Source: Henningerozyma blattae CBS 6284
Taxonomy: Eukaryota; Ascomycota; Saccharomycetes; Saccharomycetales; Saccharomycetaceae
Assembly: GCF_000315915.1 (NCBI RefSeq)
Contig: NC_020187.1
Coordinates: 1,550,001-1,614,000, forward strand
Reading direction: 5' to 3'
DNA: 64,000 bases
Part shown: positions 61,536 to 64,000 of the stretch, piece by piece
Layout: each line of letters begins with the position of its first letter
Numbering within the stretch: position 1 is the stretch's first letter
Position numbers and translations under genes: made by a program
Notes under the pieces: generated by a model
Told to the model about the DNA's origin: nothing
Databases searched by the model: none
Seen by the model: only the letters and a program-made list of their open reading frames with translations

Positions 61536-62219
61536 ATGATTTTAGAACTAGTATCTTACATTGGTACTGCATTTGGGTTTTTATTTCTAACACTTTCAAT
61601 TGCCTCTGGGTTATATTATATCAGTGAAATTGTAGAAGAACATTCAGAGCCCACTAAAAGAATTCTTACAAGAGCCATCTATGGGATTATTATTCTTCTT
61701 GTTATGCTGGTCGTGTTCGATCAATTCCCCATCAAACTATCATTATTTGCTATTGTATCTCACATAATATATTTACAAAATCTCAAGACATTCCCCATCA
61801 TCTCATTAACAGGCCCTACTTTCATCATCAGTTGTATCACTGTGATCATCAACCATTATTTCTGGTTCCAATATTTCAATAACATTGAAATACCTCCTCA
61901 ATTCAGATACGACCCTAATTATATCCCAAGAAAACGTGCTAGCTTTACTGAAGTGGCCACATTTTTCGGCCTTTGCGTTTGGTTTATACCATTCGCATTA
62001 TTTGTATCTTTATCTGCAGGTGATTATCTCCTACCAACAACCGCTGATAATAAGAAGACTGATGAAACAAGAGACACTATGGATGAAACTAGATTCAAGA
62101 GGAAAACCGTCGGACTTGCTAGAGTTGTCATTAACTCAGTACGTAGAAACATCTTCCAAATCGCCCAAATGTTTGGCTACCAGGGTAACGACCCTAGTTT
62201 CGAGGGACTAGGAATATAA
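61536..62219 (+). CDS. SVP26: Svp26/Tex261-family ER-Golgi cargo adaptor
   Basis: A 227-residue polytopic membrane protein (S. cerevisiae Svp26 is 228). It has about four or five hydrophobic segments (about 5-28, 45-62, 66-84, 90-112, 143-165). The conserved N-terminus is MILELVSYIGTAFGFLFLTLSIASGLYY, followed by the EHSEPTKR loop and an HYFWFQYF segment. Svp26 helps retain early Golgi proteins and loads type II mannosyltransferases into COPII vesicles. The cytosolic tail ends FEGLGI. It lies between enolase and GND, as YHR181W does. Confidence 0.95.
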   Translation: MILELVSYIGTAFGFLFLTLSIASGLYYISEIVEEHSEPTKRILTRAIYGIIILLVMLVVFDQFPIKLSLFAIVSHIIYLQNLKTFPIISLTGPTFIISCITVIINHYFWFQYFNNIEIPPQFRYDPNYIPRKRASFTEVATFFGLCVWFIPFALFVSLSAGDYLLPTTADNKKTDETRDTMDETRFKRKTVGLARVVINSVRRNIFQIAQMFGYQGNDPSFEGLGI

Positions 62220-62636
62220 ACACAACTCTATATAACTTTAATAAATACCGAATCATACATACATAATAAGGACGAGAATACAATATTACCGCGTATTGCC
62301 GCCTACACTGTTTAATTCCGAGATTAATTCTCATTCTTTCTTACTACCATACTGGAACTCTTTCATTCCGACACTCACAACGCTATTACCCTTGTTTTTT
62401 CTTTTTTATTTATTTTTTTTATCTTTTTTCATTTTTGCCTTTTTCGATTGTTTTCCTTACAACATTCTTTACCTAGTATTATTACTTAAGTTTTATATTA
62501 TTAATAATAATATTAATAGTTCGATAATTTCATTTGTTGAAAAATGCACGTGATGTATCACCGTAACCCCGTTAATTTTTTCATATCGTTTCCGCCACTT
62601 TCTTACATTTTTTCCATTTCCGACGCTGTTATTATT

Positions 62637-62646
62637 TATAACACCG
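62637..62646 (-). promoter_or_regulatory. Stb5-like CGGTGTTATA motif upstream of GND
   Basis: The minus strand reads CGGTGTTATA, the form I associate with the Stb5 consensus. It is about 190 bp before the ATG. A closely related copy lies upstream of the SOL3/4 gene. Confidence 0.6.
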
Positions 62647-62714
62647 GGCGGCGTGAAACTTTTTGAAGGCCGCTTTCTTGCCCGTGGAAAATGAAAGGAC
62701 ACCCAACGTTGTCA

Positions 62715-62722
62715 TATATAAG
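62715..62722 (+). promoter_or_regulatory. TATA box of GND
   Basis: TATATAAG lies 112-119 bp before the ATG. Confidence 0.65.
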
Positions 62723-62833
62723 GCGTGTGTTTTGGTTTTCATATTGCAGTTTCTCTAATTAAATTACAAGACATCAAGCATTGAATCTCGTCTATTCAAT
62801 TACTAACTACACCTCTACTACATCTAACATAAT

Positions 62834-64000
62834 ATGTCTGCTGATTTCGGTTTGATCGGTTTGGCCGTCATGGGTCAAAACTTAATCTTGAACGCCGCTG
62901 ACCACGGGTTCACTGTCTGTGCATACAACAGAACTACTTCTAAAGTTGATGCTTTCTTAGCTAACGAAGCCAAGGGTAAATCCATTGTCGGTGCCCATTC
63001 TTTGCAAGAATTGGTTTCCAAATTGAAGAGACCAAGAAGAGTTATGTTATTGGTTAAAGCCGGTGGCGCCGTCGACACTACCATCGATTCCTTAGTTCCA
63101 TTTTTGGAAAAAGGGGATATCATCATCGACGGTGGTAACTCCCATTTCCCAGATTCCAACAGACGTTACGAAGCTTTGAAAGAAAAGGGTATCTTATTTG
63201 TCGGTTCTGGTGTCTCTGGTGGTGAAGAAGGTGCCCGTAACGGTCCATCTTTGATGCCAGGTGGTGCCGAAGAAGCTTGGCCATACATTAAGGATATTTT
63301 CCAGAGTATCTCTGCTAAGGCCGATGGTGAACCATGTTGTGACTGGGTTGGACCTGCCGGTGCCGGTCATTTTGTCAAGATGGTTCACAATGGTATTGAA
63401 TACGGTGATATGCAATTGATTTGTGAAGCTTATGATATTATGAAACGTGTTGGTGGCTTCACTAACAAGGAAATCGCTGATGTCTTTGCTACTTGGAACA
63501 AGGGTGTCTTGGATTCGTACTTGATTGAAATTACAAGAGATATTTTGAAATTTGATGATGTCGATGGTAAGCCATTGGTTGAAAAGATTTTAGATTCTGC
63601 TGGTCAAAAGGGTACTGGTAAGTGGACTGCCATGAATGCTTTAGATTTAGGTATGCCAGTCACTTTAATTGGTGAAGCCGTCTTTGCCAGATGTCTATCT
63701 TCCTTGAAGAGCGAAAGAACCAGAGCTTCTAAAGTCTTACCAGGTCCAACTGTTCCAAAGGATGCTGTTAAGAACAAGCAAGAGTTTATTGACGATTTGG
63801 AACAAGCTTTATATGCTTCCAAGATTATCTCTTATACTCAAGGTTTCATGTTGATCAGAGAAGCCGGTAAGAACTACGGTTGGAAATTAAACAACCCCTC
63901 CATTGCTTTGATGTGGAGAGGTGGTTGTATTATTAGATCTGTTTTCTTGGGTGAAATCACAAAGGCTTATAGACAAAACCCAGAATTAGAAAACTTGTTA
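62834..64000 (+). CDS. GND1: 6-phosphogluconate dehydrogenase (3' end outside window)
   Basis: The first 389 codons of a protein usually about 490 long. The frame is open to the edge. The N-terminal Rossmann motif [17 protein letters not shown] is at about 10-26. Substrate and catalytic blocks are [31 protein letters not shown] and [19 protein letters not shown] with the catalytic Lys near 184. The C-terminal helical domain begins after that. It oxidises 6-phosphogluconate to ribulose-5-phosphate, making NADPH in the cytosol, two steps after glucose-6-phosphate dehydrogenase and directly after the Sol lactonase. Codon bias is strong, as expected for high expression. GND1 (YHR183W) and GND2 (YGR256W) cannot be told apart. 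Confidence 0.97.
   Translation, partial: MSADFGLIGLAVMGQNLILNAADHGFTVCAYNRTTSKVDAFLANEAKGKSIVGAHSLQELVSKLKRPRRVMLLVKAGGAVDTTIDSLVPFLEKGDIIIDGGNSHFPDSNRRYEALKEKGILFVGSGVSGGEEGARNGPSLMPGGAEEAWPYIKDIFQSISAKADGEPCCDWVGPAGAGHFVKMVHNGIEYGDMQLICEAYDIMKRVGGFTNKEIADVFATWNKGVLDSYLIEITRDILKFDDVDGKPLVEKILDSAGQKGTGKWTAMNALDLGMPVTLIGEAVFARCLSSLKSERTRASKVLPGPTVPKDAVKNKQEFIDDLEQALYASKIISYTQGFMLIREAGKNYGWKLNNPSIALMWRGGCIIRSVFLGEITKAYRQNPELENLL

Larger units (their letters stand above)
62220..62833. promoter_or_regulatory. GND promoter region
   Basis: 614 bp. It has a TATA box (TATATAAG, 62715-62722), an Stb5-like motif on the minus strand (TATAACACCG, 62637-62646) within a local GC-rich patch, and GCACGTGATG near 62545. 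No other gene is supported. Confidence 0.6.

Noticed and set aside
62801..62807. TACTAAC just upstream of GND as an intron branch point
   Set aside because: No donor site or upstream coding exon is present, and the ATG at 62834 begins the full conserved N-terminus.

Overview
This window is nuclear chromosomal DNA from a budding yeast of the family Saccharomycetaceae. It is AT-rich, the genes lack introns, intergenic gaps are short, and almost every long reading frame matches a Saccharomyces cerevisiae protein. The gene order points to a lineage derived from the whole-genome duplication. From about 14.6 kb to the right edge, one chromosome interleaves, in the same order and orientation, genes that lie on two paralogous S. 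cerevisiae tracks (YGR233C-YGR256W and YHR153C-YHR183W). Genes such as PFK1 and ATG7 that would be expected between them are missing. I cannot name the species from sequence alone.

Layout. 0-6.3 kb: RIM9 (pH-sensing membrane protein), DHR2 (ribosome-biogenesis helicase) and RNA14 (mRNA 3'-end processing), a block related to YMR06x/YKL078W. 6.3-8.2 kb: a gene-less junction with a dispersed repeat and a strong hairpin. 8.2-14.5 kb: BBC1 (actin patch), PUS6-like pseudouridine synthase and an unrecognised basic protein. 14.6-34.7 kb: PHO81, SPO16, RTT107, a possible small membrane protein, YHB1, SPG1-like, REC104-like, KEL1 (its 5' end broken by a frame change), TDA11 and PEX18/PEX21. 34.7-49.4 kb: tRNA-Leu(UAA), LSC2, SDA1, SOL3/4, MTG2, NMD3, GCN5 and PUP2. 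49.4-52.7 kb: a second copy of the dispersed repeat next to a decayed protein-coding region. 52.7-64 kb: SPC97, enolase, a relic of a signal-peptide gene, a solo LTR, a damaged tRNA-Ser only 3 nt upstream of tRNA-Val(AAC), SVP26 and the 5' part of GND1/2, which runs off the window.

How the genes fit together. There is no operon logic, but functional groups are visible and several carry the expected promoter sites. Ribosome-biogenesis genes (DHR2, SDA1, NMD3) have PAC and/or RRPE elements. The proteasome gene PUP2 has a PACE (Rpn4-type) element. The meiotic gene SPO16 has a URS1 site. PHO81 has a CACGTGGG Pho4-type site. RTT107 has an MCB. The two oxidative pentose-phosphate genes (SOL3/4 and GND) share a CGGTGTTA motif that resembles the Stb5 site. 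Most of the window is conserved housekeeping DNA. The unusual material is in the gene-poor stretches: the split repeat, the decayed ORFs, the LTR/tRNA cluster, the palindrome cluster beside tRNA-Leu and the KEL1 frame break.
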